A stretch of DNA of 64,000 nt from Novosphingobium sp. Chol11 (GCF_900218065.1 NZ_OBMU01000002.1:388232-452231), one strand, 5' to 3'; counted from the stretch's first letter, positions 38,283-47,864 are shown. Numbers and translations: made by a program. The notes: generated from the letters alone by a model not told the origin.

Positions 38283-40667
38283 ATGGGTGTGAAGCGTGTG
38301 ACGATTTTGGGCGGGCAAGCGGGCGGCAACTATAATGATTTTCTGGGTGGGGGCGGTGAAATGGGCGACCGCATCGCCCAGTTCGACTGGTCCGTCACCA
38401 GCATCGGCACGATCGATATATGGCCAACCGCCATGAAAAGCATGCTGGCCTTCGTGCTGCGATCGCCGGTGCCAATCGTCACGCTTTGGGGCGACAAGGG
38501 CGTGATGATCTATAATGACGCCTATCGCACGTTCGCGGGCGGCCGTCATCCCGCTCTGCTGGGCACCAATGTCCTGGAAGGCTGGCACGAGGTTGCCGAC
38601 TTCAATGCCAATGTGATGCAGAAGGTATACCGCGAAGGAGGGACGTTGTCCTACCAGGATCAGGAATTGACCCTGATCCGCGACGGCACGCCCAAGCAAT
38701 TATGGACAGACCTGGAATATTCCCCTGTTCTTGATGAGGACGGCACAGCGATCGGCGTGGTGGCGATCGTCATCGAGACTACCGAGAAGGTGCTGGCGAA
38801 CCGCCGCCTTCAGGATGATCGCAACAGGCTCTGGGCGATATCGCGCGACCTGCTGCTTGTCTGCACGTTCGACGGACGGATCACAGCGGTCAACCCGTCC
38901 GCCACGCGCATGCTGGGCTGGGCGGAGGACGAGATGATCGGCCATCAACTTGCCGAGTTCATCCACCCTGCCGACGTGGATCGCACTAGTCAGGAGATTG
39001 AGAAACTAGGCGAAGGCATCACGACGCTGGCGTTTGAAAATCGTTACCGCATGCGCGATGGCGGATACCGGCTGCTCGCCTGGACGGCTGTGCCTGACGC
39101 GGGGCGTATCCATGCCGTCGGCCGTGACATCACCGAAGAACGGCACATGGCGCGAGATCGGGACCGCATCTGGAACCTGTCGCCCGTCCTAAAGGTCGTG
39201 ACGGACACGCAGGGCCATATCACCGACGTCAATCCGTCATGGACGCAGAAGCTGGGCTGGTCGCGCGAAGAGACGCTGGGCAGGCGCAGCACTGACTTTA
39301 TGGTGGAGGATGAAAACAGCTGGCAGCAGCGAGTAGATTCCTTGCGCGGAGGCATGCCGCTGCTGGATTATCGCACCACCTTGCGAACAAAGGATGGCGA
39401 CCAGCGGATCATTCAGTGGACGACGGTGCCGGAAAACGAAACCTTCTATGGCTTCGGGCGCGACATCACAGCGGAGGTCGAGGCCGCTGCCGCGCTGGCC
39501 GAAGCGGAAGCCGCGCTCCGCCAGTCGCAGAAGATGGAGGCGGTCGGACAGCTGACAGGTGGCATCGCCCATGACTTCAACAATCTTTTGCAGGGAATCA
39601 CGGGCAGCCTTGAGATCGTGCAGCGGCGCGTTGCCCAAGGGCGCGTCGATGAGCTGGACCGTTTCATCAGTGGCGCGTCCACTGCAGCCAACAGGGCGGC
39701 TGCGCTGACGCATCGCCTGCTGGCATTTTCCCGCCGGCAGCCGCTTGATCCCAAGCCCGTGCGCGTCAATGCGCTGGTCGCCTCGATGGAGGATCTGCTC
39801 CGGCGCACGAGTGGCGAACGCATCGAATTGGAGTTCGTGCTGGCAGGCGGGTTGTGGGTTACCAAATGCGACCCGAACCAGTTGGAAAGCGCCATCCTGA
39901 ACCTCGCGATCAATGCCCGTGACGCGATGCCGGATGGCGGCAAGCTGACCATCGAGACCTGCAACGCGCATCTGGACCGCGCCTATGTCGCTCGCCAGCG
40001 TGGCGTCCGGCCCGGGCAATATGTCTGCCTCTGTGTAAGCGACACAGGCATCGGCATGAGTGCCGATACCATCAGCAAGGCATTCGAGCCATTTTTCACC
40101 ACCAAGCCGATCGGGCAGGGCACCGGGCTTGGATTATCGATGATCTATGGGTTCGCGCAGCAGTCCGAAGGCTATGCGAAAATCTATAGCGAAGTGGGTC
40201 AGGGCACGACGTTCAAGCTGTACCTCCCCCGTCATCATGGCAGCGCCGAGGATGAGGAGGCGCTTCCAGAACCCGGCCCGATGCATCATGCGGAGGAGGG
40301 TGAGGTCGTGCTGGTCGTCGAGGATGAGTCGGTCGTGCGCGGGCTGATCCTGGAAGAATTGCATGAACTCGGCTACGCCGCGCTGGAGGCTGTCGATGGC
40401 ACTAGCGGCCTGGAAATGCTGCGGTCAAAGCGGCGGATCGACCTGTTGATCACCGACATCGGATTGCCGGGGCTGAACGGCCGCCAACTGGCGGATGCGG
40501 CGCGGGAATTGCGGCCGTCGCTCAAGGTCCTGTTCATGACCGGCTATGCGGAAAATGCTGCCCTTGCATCGGGTTTTCTGGAGCCCGGCATGGAGATGAT
40601 CACGAAGCCCTTCGCCATGGAAGCGCTGGCCACCCGGATAAGGTCGATGCTTACCGACGCATCCTGA
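38283..40667 (+). CDS. PAS-containing hybrid histidine kinase with C-terminal receiver
   Basis: The 794-residue protein has three PAS/PAC-like regions (about 40-165, 180-285 and 300-400), the phosphoacceptor H-box GGIAHDFNNLLQGI near 428, the ATP-binding N/G boxes (NLAINARDAM, DTGIGM, GTGLGLSM), and a receiver domain with the phosphorylatable Asp in LLITDIGLPG near 722. No membrane span is visible, so it is a cytoplasmic sensor. No separate response regulator is adjacent. ATG 38283 lacks a strong ribosome site; ATG 38361 is possible but would remove the conserved GGGEMG start of this PAS type. Confidence 0.88.
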   Translation: MGVKRVTILGGQAGGNYNDFLGGGGEMGDRIAQFDWSVTSIGTIDIWPTAMKSMLAFVLRSPVPIVTLWGDKGVMIYNDAYRTFAGGRHPALLGTNVLEGWHEVADFNANVMQKVYREGGTLSYQDQELTLIRDGTPKQLWTDLEYSPVLDEDGTAIGVVAIVIETTEKVLANRRLQDDRNRLWAISRDLLLVCTFDGRITAVNPSATRMLGWAEDEMIGHQLAEFIHPADVDRTSQEIEKLGEGITTLAFENRYRMRDGGYRLLAWTAVPDAGRIHAVGRDITEERHMARDRDRIWNLSPVLKVVTDTQGHITDVNPSWTQKLGWSREETLGRRSTDFMVEDENSWQQRVDSLRGGMPLLDYRTTLRTKDGDQRIIQWTTVPENETFYGFGRDITAEVEAAAALAEAEAALRQSQKMEAVGQLTGGIAHDFNNLLQGITGSLEIVQRRVAQGRVDELDRFISGASTAANRAAALTHRLLAFSRRQPLDPKPVRVNALVASMEDLLRRTSGERIELEFVLAGGLWVTKCDPNQLESAILNLAINARDAMPDGGKLTIETCNAHLDRAYVARQRGVRPGQYVCLCVSDTGIGMSADTISKAFEPFFTTKPIGQGTGLGLSMIYGFAQQSEGYAKIYSEVGQGTTFKLYLPRHHGSAEDEEALPEPGPMHHAEEGEVVLVVEDESVVRGLILEELHELGYAALEAVDGTSGLEMLRSKRRIDLLITDIGLPGLNGRQLADAARELRPSLKVLFMTGYAENAALASGFLEPGMEMITKPFAMEALATRIRSMLTDAS

Positions 40668-40703
40668 GCCAAGCCGGACGGGATCATCACTCAATACCAC
40701 GGC

Positions 40704-40720
40704 GGATCATGGCATGATCC
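40704..40720. terminator. Small hairpin after histidine kinase
   Basis: GGATCAT pairs with ATGATCC across a 3-base loop, 36 bases after the kinase stop. A larger nested GGGATCAT at 40680-40687 can pair with 40714-40721 as well. There is no T-run, so terminator function is weak. Confidence 0.4.
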
Positions 40721-40861
40721 CATCGCCGACTTGTTTGAAGGTGAACTTGCGGCGGCCGTCCCGCTCGCGATAGCCTGTGTCCAGCACGATCGCCCGTAGA
40801 CAGGCGACACAGATGCAATGGCTTCGGCTCGAGGGAAAACAAGCCTCAAGAGGAGAGAGAG

Positions 40862-42610
40862 ATGACGGACATTCTGATCCGTGGCGGCACTGTGATCGAC
40901 GGAACAGGCGCGCCCGGTTATCCTGCCGACGTACGCGTGGCAGGCGGCAGGATCACCGAGATTGGCGCGGGCCTGACCGCCGCCGCCGGTGAGGAGGTCG
41001 TCGACGCTGACGGCTGCTATGTGACGCCGGGTTTCATCGAGAGCCATACCCATTATGACGCGACGATGTGGTGGCAGCCGGACCTTGATCCGCTGCCCGG
41101 CAATGGCGCGACTACGGTCATTCTGGGCAATTGCGGATTTAGCGCCGCGCCGCTTTCGAAGGAAAAGGCCGCGCAGTTGGAGATGATCAAGATCTTCTCC
41201 TTCTTCGAGGATATCCCGTTGAAGCCGTTCCTTCAGAACGTCCCCTGGGATTGGGAGAAGTGGTCGGAATATAAGGCATCAATGGCGCGCAACATCAGCC
41301 TGCCCGCCAATTACTCCGCCTTCGTCGGTCATATTGCCCTGCGCCTTGCGGCCATGGGCGTCGAGGCATGGGACCGCGCGGCGACTCCACAGGAAATTGC
41401 CCGCATGGCCGAACTGCTGGAGGACGCGCTGGCCGCTGGCGCTCTTGGCCTGTCGGACAATCTGCACGACCATGATGGCGACGACCGCGCCATTCCCACA
41501 TTGCTTGCCGATGATGCGGAGTTCGAAGCGCTGTTTTCCGTGATGGAACGTTACCCCGGCACCACCTACCAGGTCATCATCGACACCTTCATGCGCAAGA
41601 CCGGGCCTGAGAGTCTGGAACGGCTTGGGCGACTGACGAAGGGCCGGGCGATCCGGATGCAGGTGGCAGGCGCCGTCCCGACGCTGGAATTCCAGAAGGA
41701 TATTCTGCCCCGGCTGCAGGAAACGCTTGCGAAGCTGAAGGAAGAAGGGATCGATGTGTGGCCCGGCTATGCGCATGTTTCGCCGACCAGCACGCTCAGC
41801 CTCGTCAAGTCGCTGATCTTCGCCCAGTCCAATGACTATGTCTGGCATGAGGTCGTGCTCGCCGAAACGCATGAGGAAAAGGCTCGGTTGCTTGCTGATC
41901 CCGATTGGCGGGCGCGGGCGCGGGCGAGCTGGGACACCAAGGCCTGGCCGCATTCGCCGATGAACAATCCGCAGGACCTTTATCTGCTGGACAGCGAAAA
42001 TGGCGCTGGGCCGGTAGGCGGGACGCTGAAGGAGTTCGCGGAAGCGCGTGGGCTGCATCGTTCTGACGCGATGGCGCAGTGGATCCTTGAAAATGGCACC
42101 AAATCCACGGTGCACATGGCTCCATTCCCGAAGGACGAGGACCTGACGATCCAGCTGATGCTGGACCCGCAGACGGTCGGCAATATCTCCGACGCTGGCG
42201 CGCATCTTCAAATGCTATGCGGTGGCGGCGAGAATATCCTGCTCTTCACCAAATATGTCCGCGAAGGGCTGCTCACTTTGGAGCAGGCGATCCATGTGAA
42301 GACTGGCAAGCTCGCCAATTTCTTCGGCCTGCATGACACGGGCGAGATCAAGGTCGGCCGCCGCGCTGACATTGCCGTGTTCAATCTTGGCGAGGTTGAA
42401 TATCGCAACATGGAGAAGCGGTTCGACGTGCCCGATGGTGACGGCGGCACGACGTGGCGCTTCACCCGTCCGGCCGCGCCGATGCGGCTCACGCTGGTGA
42501 ATGGCGTCAAGACCTTTGACGGCAGCAGCTACACCGGCGCTCGTCCGGGTGAATATCTGCAACCGACGGCGGCGAATGACGCGCTGGCTTCGTTGGAAGC
42601 GGCCGAGTAA
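40862..42610 (+). CDS. D-aminoacylase/N-acyl-D-amino-acid deacylase-like amidohydrolase (copy 2)
   Basis: The 582-residue protein starts DILIRGGTVIDGTGAPG and has the metal motif GFIESHTHYDATMWW and ILGNCGFSAAPLS of the amidohydrolase-3 (D-aminoacylase) family, plus ISDAGAHLQ toward the C terminus. It shares this architecture with copy 1 but is clearly diverged. The plus-strand ATG follows a GAGAGAGAG run. It is followed after 9 bases by a VOC gene, and a Coq4-like gene converges on that, which repeats the pairing seen around 28-31 kb. Confidence 0.88.
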   Translation: MTDILIRGGTVIDGTGAPGYPADVRVAGGRITEIGAGLTAAAGEEVVDADGCYVTPGFIESHTHYDATMWWQPDLDPLPGNGATTVILGNCGFSAAPLSKEKAAQLEMIKIFSFFEDIPLKPFLQNVPWDWEKWSEYKASMARNISLPANYSAFVGHIALRLAAMGVEAWDRAATPQEIARMAELLEDALAAGALGLSDNLHDHDGDDRAIPTLLADDAEFEALFSVMERYPGTTYQVIIDTFMRKTGPESLERLGRLTKGRAIRMQVAGAVPTLEFQKDILPRLQETLAKLKEEGIDVWPGYAHVSPTSTLSLVKSLIFAQSNDYVWHEVVLAETHEEKARLLADPDWRARARASWDTKAWPHSPMNNPQDLYLLDSENGAGPVGGTLKEFAEARGLHRSDAMAQWILENGTKSTVHMAPFPKDEDLTIQLMLDPQTVGNISDAGAHLQMLCGGGENILLFTKYVREGLLTLEQAIHVKTGKLANFFGLHDTGEIKVGRRADIAVFNLGEVEYRNMEKRFDVPDGDGGTTWRFTRPAAPMRLTLVNGVKTFDGSSYTGARPGEYLQPTAANDALASLEAAE

Positions 42611-42619
42611 AAGAAGGGG

Positions 42620-43198
42620 ATGCGGGAGGCTTACGTCTTCCGCATCCTGCCTTGCGAGAAGGGGATCGGGGATTTGGCTAGATTCGGCGCTATCGACCAG
42701 ATTGGCATATTGGTGGAAAATCTGGATGCCAGTATCGACAGCTGGATCAGTCATTCAGGCGTGGGTCCCTGGACGGTATTCCGCAATGTCGCCCTGGACG
42801 GTGAATATCGCGGCCAGCCGACGCGGGTGACGATGCATGTCGGATTATCCTATCAGGACGGCGTGCAGATCGAACTGATCGAGGCGACGAATGATGCCCC
42901 GTCGCCCTATCGTTCCGATGATGGCGAGCGATTGCTAGGGCTTCACCATATCGCCCGCATAGTTGATGATCTGGATGCCGCAGTCGGCGCGGCGGTGGAA
43001 GGCGGCATGGAATTGCTGTTCTCCGCCCGTAATCCCGCGACGCGCGTCGCCTATCTGCGCGCTCCGGGTCAGCCCGGACAGTTGTTCGAATTCATCTGCG
43101 GCGCGGACATGCGCGGCATGTGCGATGCGGGGATTGCCGCTGCTCGTAACTGGGACGGAGCCGATCCCGTCACTGTGATTGACTTCGCCGCCGCCTGA
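42620..43198 (+). CDS. VOC-superfamily (glyoxalase-like) protein
   Basis: The product has a beta-alpha-beta-beta-beta unit beginning AIDQIGILVENLDASIDSWI and a second one starting GLHHIARIVDDLDAAVG, the pattern of methylmalonyl-CoA epimerase/Glyoxalase_4 proteins. It may be a metal-dependent epimerase, lyase or ring-cleaving enzyme. With ATG 42620 it has 192 residues, but the ribosome site touches the start; a TTG at 42674 would give a more typical domain start. It is probably cotranscribed with the amidohydrolase. Confidence 0.8.
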   Translation: MREAYVFRILPCEKGIGDLARFGAIDQIGILVENLDASIDSWISHSGVGPWTVFRNVALDGEYRGQPTRVTMHVGLSYQDGVQIELIEATNDAPSPYRSDDGERLLGLHHIARIVDDLDAAVGAAVEGGMELLFSARNPATRVAYLRAPGQPGQLFEFICGADMRGMCDAGIAAARNWDGADPVTVIDFAAA

Positions 43199-43233
43199 CG
43201 GCGACTTTCCATGATTGAAAGCAAAAGAGCTAT

Positions 43234-43262
43234 GCGCTGCCCCTGACATACAGGGACAGCGC
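43234..43262. terminator. Bidirectional hairpin terminator
   Basis: GCGCTG-C-CCCTG pairs with CAGGG-A-CAGCGC around a 5-base loop with one mismatch. It lies between the convergent VOC and Coq4-like genes. Confidence 0.7.
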
Positions 43263-43271
43263 CGCTTGGAC

Positions 43272-44165
43272 TTACTCCGCCGCCATGGAGGTCATGCCTT
43301 GGTGGTTTGGTCTCGGGTCTTCGCTGATCGCGGTGGTCCATGCCCACTCACCTGACTTGGGCGGGTTGGTGATGCCGAACTCCTCGCGAATGTCCTGCAC
43401 CTGCCAATCGAGATAGTCGCGATAGGGGATGAGGAAGAGCGGATGCTTCCAGTTCCGGCCCTGCGCTGCGCCGATGTCCTCCGCTTCAAGTTCCACCTTG
43501 ACGGCCTCTGGATAGAAGAGGCCGCTTTTCATCATCGTCTTGGCACGCAGATAAGAGCTGACGCGGTTGAAGAAGGACGCGAGTTCGGGCACGAAATATT
43601 GATAGAGTGCCCGCATATTGGCTGCGATCAGGGCAACCTCGCCGGCATGATTGGTCTCAAAGCCCGTGATCATATGTTCAATGTCATGGGTATGGGTCCG
43701 CTCCTTCATGTAGAAGTCGAAGTCGGTTTTGATCTCCATACCCTGGAAGAAATGATCCATATTATAGCCGCTGTTAACGACAAAGTCGTAGATCACGGCG
43801 CGGAGGGTTCCGGGTTCCGCGCCTGCGAGTTCCTCGGTCTTGAACAGTGAGACCTTCTTTCCATCCAGCCATGATTTGAACTCGGGTAGCCGTGCTTTTT
43901 CTTCCTCGAACAGCTGGAAGATGCGGGGCCAGTCCTCCAGTTCCATCAGTATTTTCACGACGTCGGGAATATAGGCTGTATTGGGTAATTCTGCGCCGTT
44001 CCGCCGCAGCATTTCCTGTGCGATCAGAGCCCGTAATTGCGGATGGTTGAGATAGGGCGAGGAACTGATCAGGACCGAGCTTTCGGTCGTGAAACCCGGC
44101 CCCGACCCGTTATAATATGCAAAATCCGCGCTGCTCACGCGCGCTGAAATGTCGTTTTCCATCAT
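43272..44165 (-). CDS. Coq4-like protein (copy 2)
   Basis: The 297-residue protein has H160-D161-x-x-H164-x11-E176 (THDIEHMITGFETNHAGEV), the Coq4 metal motif, at the same internal spacing as copy 1, and shares TESSVLISSSPYLNHPQLR and the adjacent EMLRRNGAELP block with it. It is shorter in sequence identity than expected for a recent duplication. The gene lies 22 bases after a TonB-dependent receptor gene on the same strand and tail-to-tail with the VOC gene. A strong GAGGAGAGAG site precedes the start. An uptake-plus-modification pair is possible. Confidence 0.75.
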   Translation of the reverse strand: MMENDISARVSSADFAYYNGSGPGFTTESSVLISSSPYLNHPQLRALIAQEMLRRNGAELPNTAYIPDVVKILMELEDWPRIFQLFEEEKARLPEFKSWLDGKKVSLFKTEELAGAEPGTLRAVIYDFVVNSGYNMDHFFQGMEIKTDFDFYMKERTHTHDIEHMITGFETNHAGEVALIAANMRALYQYFVPELASFFNRVSSYLRAKTMMKSGLFYPEAVKVELEAEDIGAAQGRNWKHPLFLIPYRDYLDWQVQDIREEFGITNPPKSGEWAWTTAISEDPRPNHQGMTSMAAE

Positions 44166-44187
44166 CTCTCTCCTCTACATTCTGTCT

Positions 44188-46656
44188 TCAGAAACTTACC
44201 CCAAGCTCGACACCATAGGTCCGCCCGCGCTCGTAGCTGGTTATGAGTTGCAGGACGGGCGACCCGAATGGATTATATTGCTGATTGAACAGGTTCTGGC
44301 CGAACAAAGAGAGCGACGCTTTCGCTCCGCCCAAGGGCATGTCCACCCAGCCGATCCGTCCATCGACCAGCCAATATGCCTTGGTGTAGGCGTAGCGATT
44401 CAGGTCGGCGCTATTGCCTGCAAGGTCGAAGAAGGGTGTCGAGACGAGTGGCGCGCGGCTGCGATAACGCCCGTCCACCCGAGCCGAGATATGGCCGCCC
44501 ATGTTCATGTCCGGGCTGTCATACTGGACGGAGGCGCGGCCCTGCCATTTGGAAGCGAAAGTGGTGCGTGCAATATCGGCAACTTCGACCCCGTTCAGGA
44601 TGAAGCTCTTATAATCAAGGTCAGTGTAGCTCAAATTGCCGCTGAGCGTTACCCCCCGTACCGGAACCAGGTCCGCCTCAAGCTCGAAGCCCTTGATGCT
44701 CGCCTTGCCCGCATTGTCGAAGAACTGGCGGCCGTTGATGAAGTTCTGGGTCTGAAGGTCCTTATAGTCGCTGTAGAACAGGGCGATGTTGGTCCGCAGC
44801 CTGTTGCCCCAGCTTTGCGTCTTCAGGCCAAGCTCATAGGCGGTCAGCGTTTCCGGCTTATAGGGGATGCCGCTCAAGATGCCGCCGGTCACATAGCCAG
44901 TGGAGACCTTGCCATAGGCGGTTACATTATTGTTCGGCCTCCATGTCAGGATGGCCGCCCAGGTCGCCTTCTTGTAATCGACCTTATAGTCACCGACGCC
45001 CAGCTGCCCGCCTTGGCCGCCTGATACGGCGAAGATCCGGTTTTCGCGCTTGTCGATGGTGTAACGCAGGCCGCCGGTCAGATCGAGCGTGTCGGTCAGA
45101 TGGTAGGTGAGCTGGCCATAGGCTGCGTAGCTGTCATTGATGGCGCGGGTGCGGGTCAGGCCGCTGCCGAATATGCTGTCGAGCGATGGGTTGAAGTCCG
45201 CCGCATCAATGACTCCGTCGCCATTGATGTCGGCGGCAACTGGCCCGACCGGTAGGTTGGGAATGACGCCCACGGTCGATGTATTTAGGACAACGCCGTT
45301 CGCGACGGGCTGAAAAATACCCAATATGTCTGTCGCCGGGGTATTTTCATGGAAGTAAAAGAGGCCCGCAGTCAGGTCGAATGCTTCAGATGTGACTTGG
45401 ACCTGAAATTCCTGGGTGAATTGTTTCTGGCTGGTCGATCGGGATGTCAGCAGGGAAAAGAAGGAATCATTTGGATTAGGAGCATTGTCAGGGTCGACCA
45501 CAAACGGGATATTGCCAGCCAGCAGCGCCTGCAGTTGTTCGGTCGTGAACCGCAGCCCTCCGGTGGCGCCAAGGTCGTAGATGTTCGGGTCCTGTCGGAA
45601 CTTGCGAAAGGCAGTGATGCTCTTGAGCGTGATCTCATCGCTCACGGGATAGGTGAAAGTGAGGCTATGCCCTTGCGTCACCACATGTTCCGCGCTCGTG
45701 GCATTGGCGACGGAGGTCAGCCGGTCGGTCGAGATATTGGTGATCCCGCCGAACAGCGGTTGGAAAGCGATGATCGGCGCCAGCAATTGGCCTGATGCAT
45801 CCGGGATGACGCCGAAGCTTTGTATCGCGCGGCCGGTGGAACGGGCATCGGTATAGTCGAAGCGATAGTCGGCAGTGAGGTCGCCCAAATCCAGTCTTGC
45901 CGCGACGCCTATACCATCGACATTGCGTTCGCCCAGCCGGTCGGCAATGCGTTGCACGCCGAAGGACGGATCGCGCTGGCGCAGGTCTATCGTGCGGCCC
46001 CCCAGCCGGTTGCGATAATCGCCCTCAATCTCGTCGTGCAGATAGGACAGCTTGACCGACAAAGGGCCGAAGGCGGGCAGGTCGACGGAGACTTTCGTGC
46101 GAAACGCATCATAATTGCCATAGGAAATGGTCCCGCGAACCCCGAACTCACCCGATGGAGCTGCCGTCACAAGGCTGATTGCGCCGCTGGTGGCGTTGCG
46201 ACCGAACAGGGTTCCCTGTGGGCCGCGTAGCACTTCGACGCGTTGGATGTCGGACAGATCGAAGATCGATCCTACCGTTCGCCCGATATAGACGCCGTCC
46301 AGATAGATGCCGACCTTTGGATCCACGGCATTGTTAGAGGTGCCGGATGCCACGCCACGTATAATGATGGTGGGATTGGATTGCAGGCCCTGCGTGTTGA
46401 TCTGAAGGCTGGGCGCCAGTCCGGCCAGGTTGCGGACATTGGTGACGCGCAGCTGGTCGAGCTGCTCCGCGCCGATCGCGGTCACGGCCACGGGCACCTT
46501 TTGCAGGCTCTCCTCGCGCCTTTGCGCCGTCACGATGATGTCGGCCAGCTGCCCTTGAACCGTGGCCTGCCCGGCCGGGTCGGCAGTCTGCGCCAGGGCC
46601 GCTGTCGTGGCGGACGATGATATGCCCGCTAACGCAACGGCAATGAATGAACGCAT
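44188..46656 (-). CDS. TonB-dependent outer-membrane receptor
   Basis: The 822-residue protein has a signal peptide ending near ALAQ (residue 23), a TonB box-like DIIVTAQRREES near 38-50, a plug domain (NLAGLAPSLQINTQG, RVEVLRGPQGTLFGRNATSGAI), and a beta-barrel ending in a terminal Phe (GVELGVSF). It should import a substrate larger than porins allow, presumably the compound handled by the neighbouring genes. ATG 46656 follows AAGGAAGGGG. The Coq4-like gene is 22 bases downstream. Confidence 0.92.
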   Translation of the reverse strand: MRSFIAVALAGISSSATTAALAQTADPAGQATVQGQLADIIVTAQRREESLQKVPVAVTAIGAEQLDQLRVTNVRNLAGLAPSLQINTQGLQSNPTIIIRGVASGTSNNAVDPKVGIYLDGVYIGRTVGSIFDLSDIQRVEVLRGPQGTLFGRNATSGAISLVTAAPSGEFGVRGTISYGNYDAFRTKVSVDLPAFGPLSVKLSYLHDEIEGDYRNRLGGRTIDLRQRDPSFGVQRIADRLGERNVDGIGVAARLDLGDLTADYRFDYTDARSTGRAIQSFGVIPDASGQLLAPIIAFQPLFGGITNISTDRLTSVANATSAEHVVTQGHSLTFTYPVSDEITLKSITAFRKFRQDPNIYDLGATGGLRFTTEQLQALLAGNIPFVVDPDNAPNPNDSFFSLLTSRSTSQKQFTQEFQVQVTSEAFDLTAGLFYFHENTPATDILGIFQPVANGVVLNTSTVGVIPNLPVGPVAADINGDGVIDAADFNPSLDSIFGSGLTRTRAINDSYAAYGQLTYHLTDTLDLTGGLRYTIDKRENRIFAVSGGQGGQLGVGDYKVDYKKATWAAILTWRPNNNVTAYGKVSTGYVTGGILSGIPYKPETLTAYELGLKTQSWGNRLRTNIALFYSDYKDLQTQNFINGRQFFDNAGKASIKGFELEADLVPVRGVTLSGNLSYTDLDYKSFILNGVEVADIARTTFASKWQGRASVQYDSPDMNMGGHISARVDGRYRSRAPLVSTPFFDLAGNSADLNRYAYTKAYWLVDGRIGWVDMPLGGAKASLSLFGQNLFNQQYNPFGSPVLQLITSYERGRTYGVELGVSF

Positions 46657-46950
46657 GGCAATCCCCTTCCTTTCGTCGGGCGATGCCATCCCTCGATACG
46701 GCCGCACTCCCAGTTAAGAGCCCGGACCTTCGACCGCGGCCAAATGCGCCTATGCGCATCCGGCAACGGACGCTTGGCGGTGTGCCGCCATTATCTTCTT
46801 CCTGATGCAGCCTGGTCGCCGGCACATGGCCGCGAGCCCTTTCTGCATCCTCTCCTGATAGCGTCAGCCAACGATCAGCTCTTCGGCCGCGCTATCTTGT
46901 TTGCATGCAGCGTGTCTTGAAATGATCCCTTCGTCAAGCACCATCAGCGA

Positions 46951-47700
46951 TCAACGTGGTATGAGCGGAGTGACTGGCGACGCCACCGCCAGGATGGCGT
47001 GCCATTCGCCCGGCAGAGCGGACGTGCGGCGGTCCACCTGCGCGATTTCACGCAATTCCGCCCTGAACCGTTCGATCCGTTCAGCAACGCGCGCGATGCC
47101 GACGGGCGAGAGTTTGACGGTTTCGACTCCGAAGATCGTATCGGGATCGCCATAATCCAGATTGAAGAACAGATGCTTCATATGCTGCTCGAAATGTCGC
47201 CGCATTGGTTCGCGTTGCCATACGTGCGCGGGGTCTAGCCGTGCGCGGAGCCGTCCTCCGGGCAGCCGGTCGATGAGGGCCAGCCTTTCCAGCCTTTCGA
47301 CATGCTGTGCGATATGTTCGGGCGGAATGCCGAACCCCTCCTCGGCCTCCGACACCGGCCATCCCGTGACAATGATGAAGAAGACAGTCGATAGTTCAGG
47401 GCTGGCGGTCAGCGCTTTTTCCTGGGCGAGCGTGAGCTTGTCGGATGACCGGTCGCGGACAGCCGCCTCCTCGGCGATTTCGGTAAGGGTGGTATCGGCG
47501 AGAGCGCACAGTTGCGACAAAGTGCGCAGGCCAAGGCCCCGGCCGTGCAGCCATCTCTTCACCGTTGCGGTGCCCACACCCAGCTTTTGCGAAACATCTG
47601 CCTGGGTGAGTCCCGCCGCTCTCAATCGGCGGCGCAACGCCGCGAGCAGGAGTTCATGTTCCATGCCGAAGGGGTCGCTGGAGGGATGAGGGGGGCTCAT
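46951..47700 (-). CDS. Helix-turn-helix (XRE-like) regulator
   Basis: The 249-residue protein has an N-terminal helix-turn-helix (LTQADVSQKLGVGTATVKRWLHGRGLGL) and a long C-terminal part with a second winged-helix-like segment (PPEHIAQHVERLERLALIDRLPGGRL). I do not recognise a named subfamily. The ATG at 47700 shares its A with the stop of the 54-residue gene upstream (TGATG), so translation is coupled. A site with AAAGGGA precedes it. It may act on the palindrome inside the upstream gene or on the receptor operon. Confidence 0.75.
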   Translation of the reverse strand: MSPPHPSSDPFGMEHELLLAALRRRLRAAGLTQADVSQKLGVGTATVKRWLHGRGLGLRTLSQLCALADTTLTEIAEEAAVRDRSSDKLTLAQEKALTASPELSTVFFIIVTGWPVSEAEEGFGIPPEHIAQHVERLERLALIDRLPGGRLRARLDPAHVWQREPMRRHFEQHMKHLFFNLDYGDPDTIFGVETVKLSPVGIARVAERIERFRAELREIAQVDRRTSALPGEWHAILAVASPVTPLIPR

Positions 47701-47864
47701 CAGATGATCCCTTTCGCTGCTCGGAGGATGATGTCTTCCAGCCATGGCGCTAGATTGTGGACCGCGATGTTTGATCGCGGACGTTTCCGTGGTCGATATC
47801 CATCCCTCGACTCTTCGGCTGCACGATATTCGTGCAGCCGAAGCTTGTTACCTTTCCTAGTCAT
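47700..47864 (-). CDS. 54-residue uncharacterised protein upstream of HTH regulator
   Basis: A short frame with GGAGAGGTC directly before ATG 47864 encodes a basic protein (MTRKGNKLRLHEYRAAEES...) that ends ILRAAKGII and whose stop overlaps the regulator start. I see no known domain. It may be a leader peptide, a small DNA-binding partner or an antitoxin-like element. A 31-bp palindrome lies inside it (47813-47843). Confidence 0.55.
   Translation of the reverse strand: MTRKGNKLRLHEYRAAEESRDGYRPRKRPRSNIAVHNLAPWLEDIILRAAKGII
47813..47843. repeat. Perfect 31-bp palindrome (14-bp arms, 3-bp centre)
   Basis: Left arm CTTCGGCTGCACGA (47813-47826), centre TAT, right arm TCGTGCAGCCGAAG (47830-47843). 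It falls within the 54-residue coding frame, upstream of the HTH regulator. Such a long perfect arm is unlikely by chance; it could be an operator, an RNA attenuator or a recombination site. Confidence 0.85.

Noticed and set aside
37784-38329. Minus-strand 181-codon frame
   Set aside because: The plus-strand frame at 37847 has a ribosome site and more natural composition.
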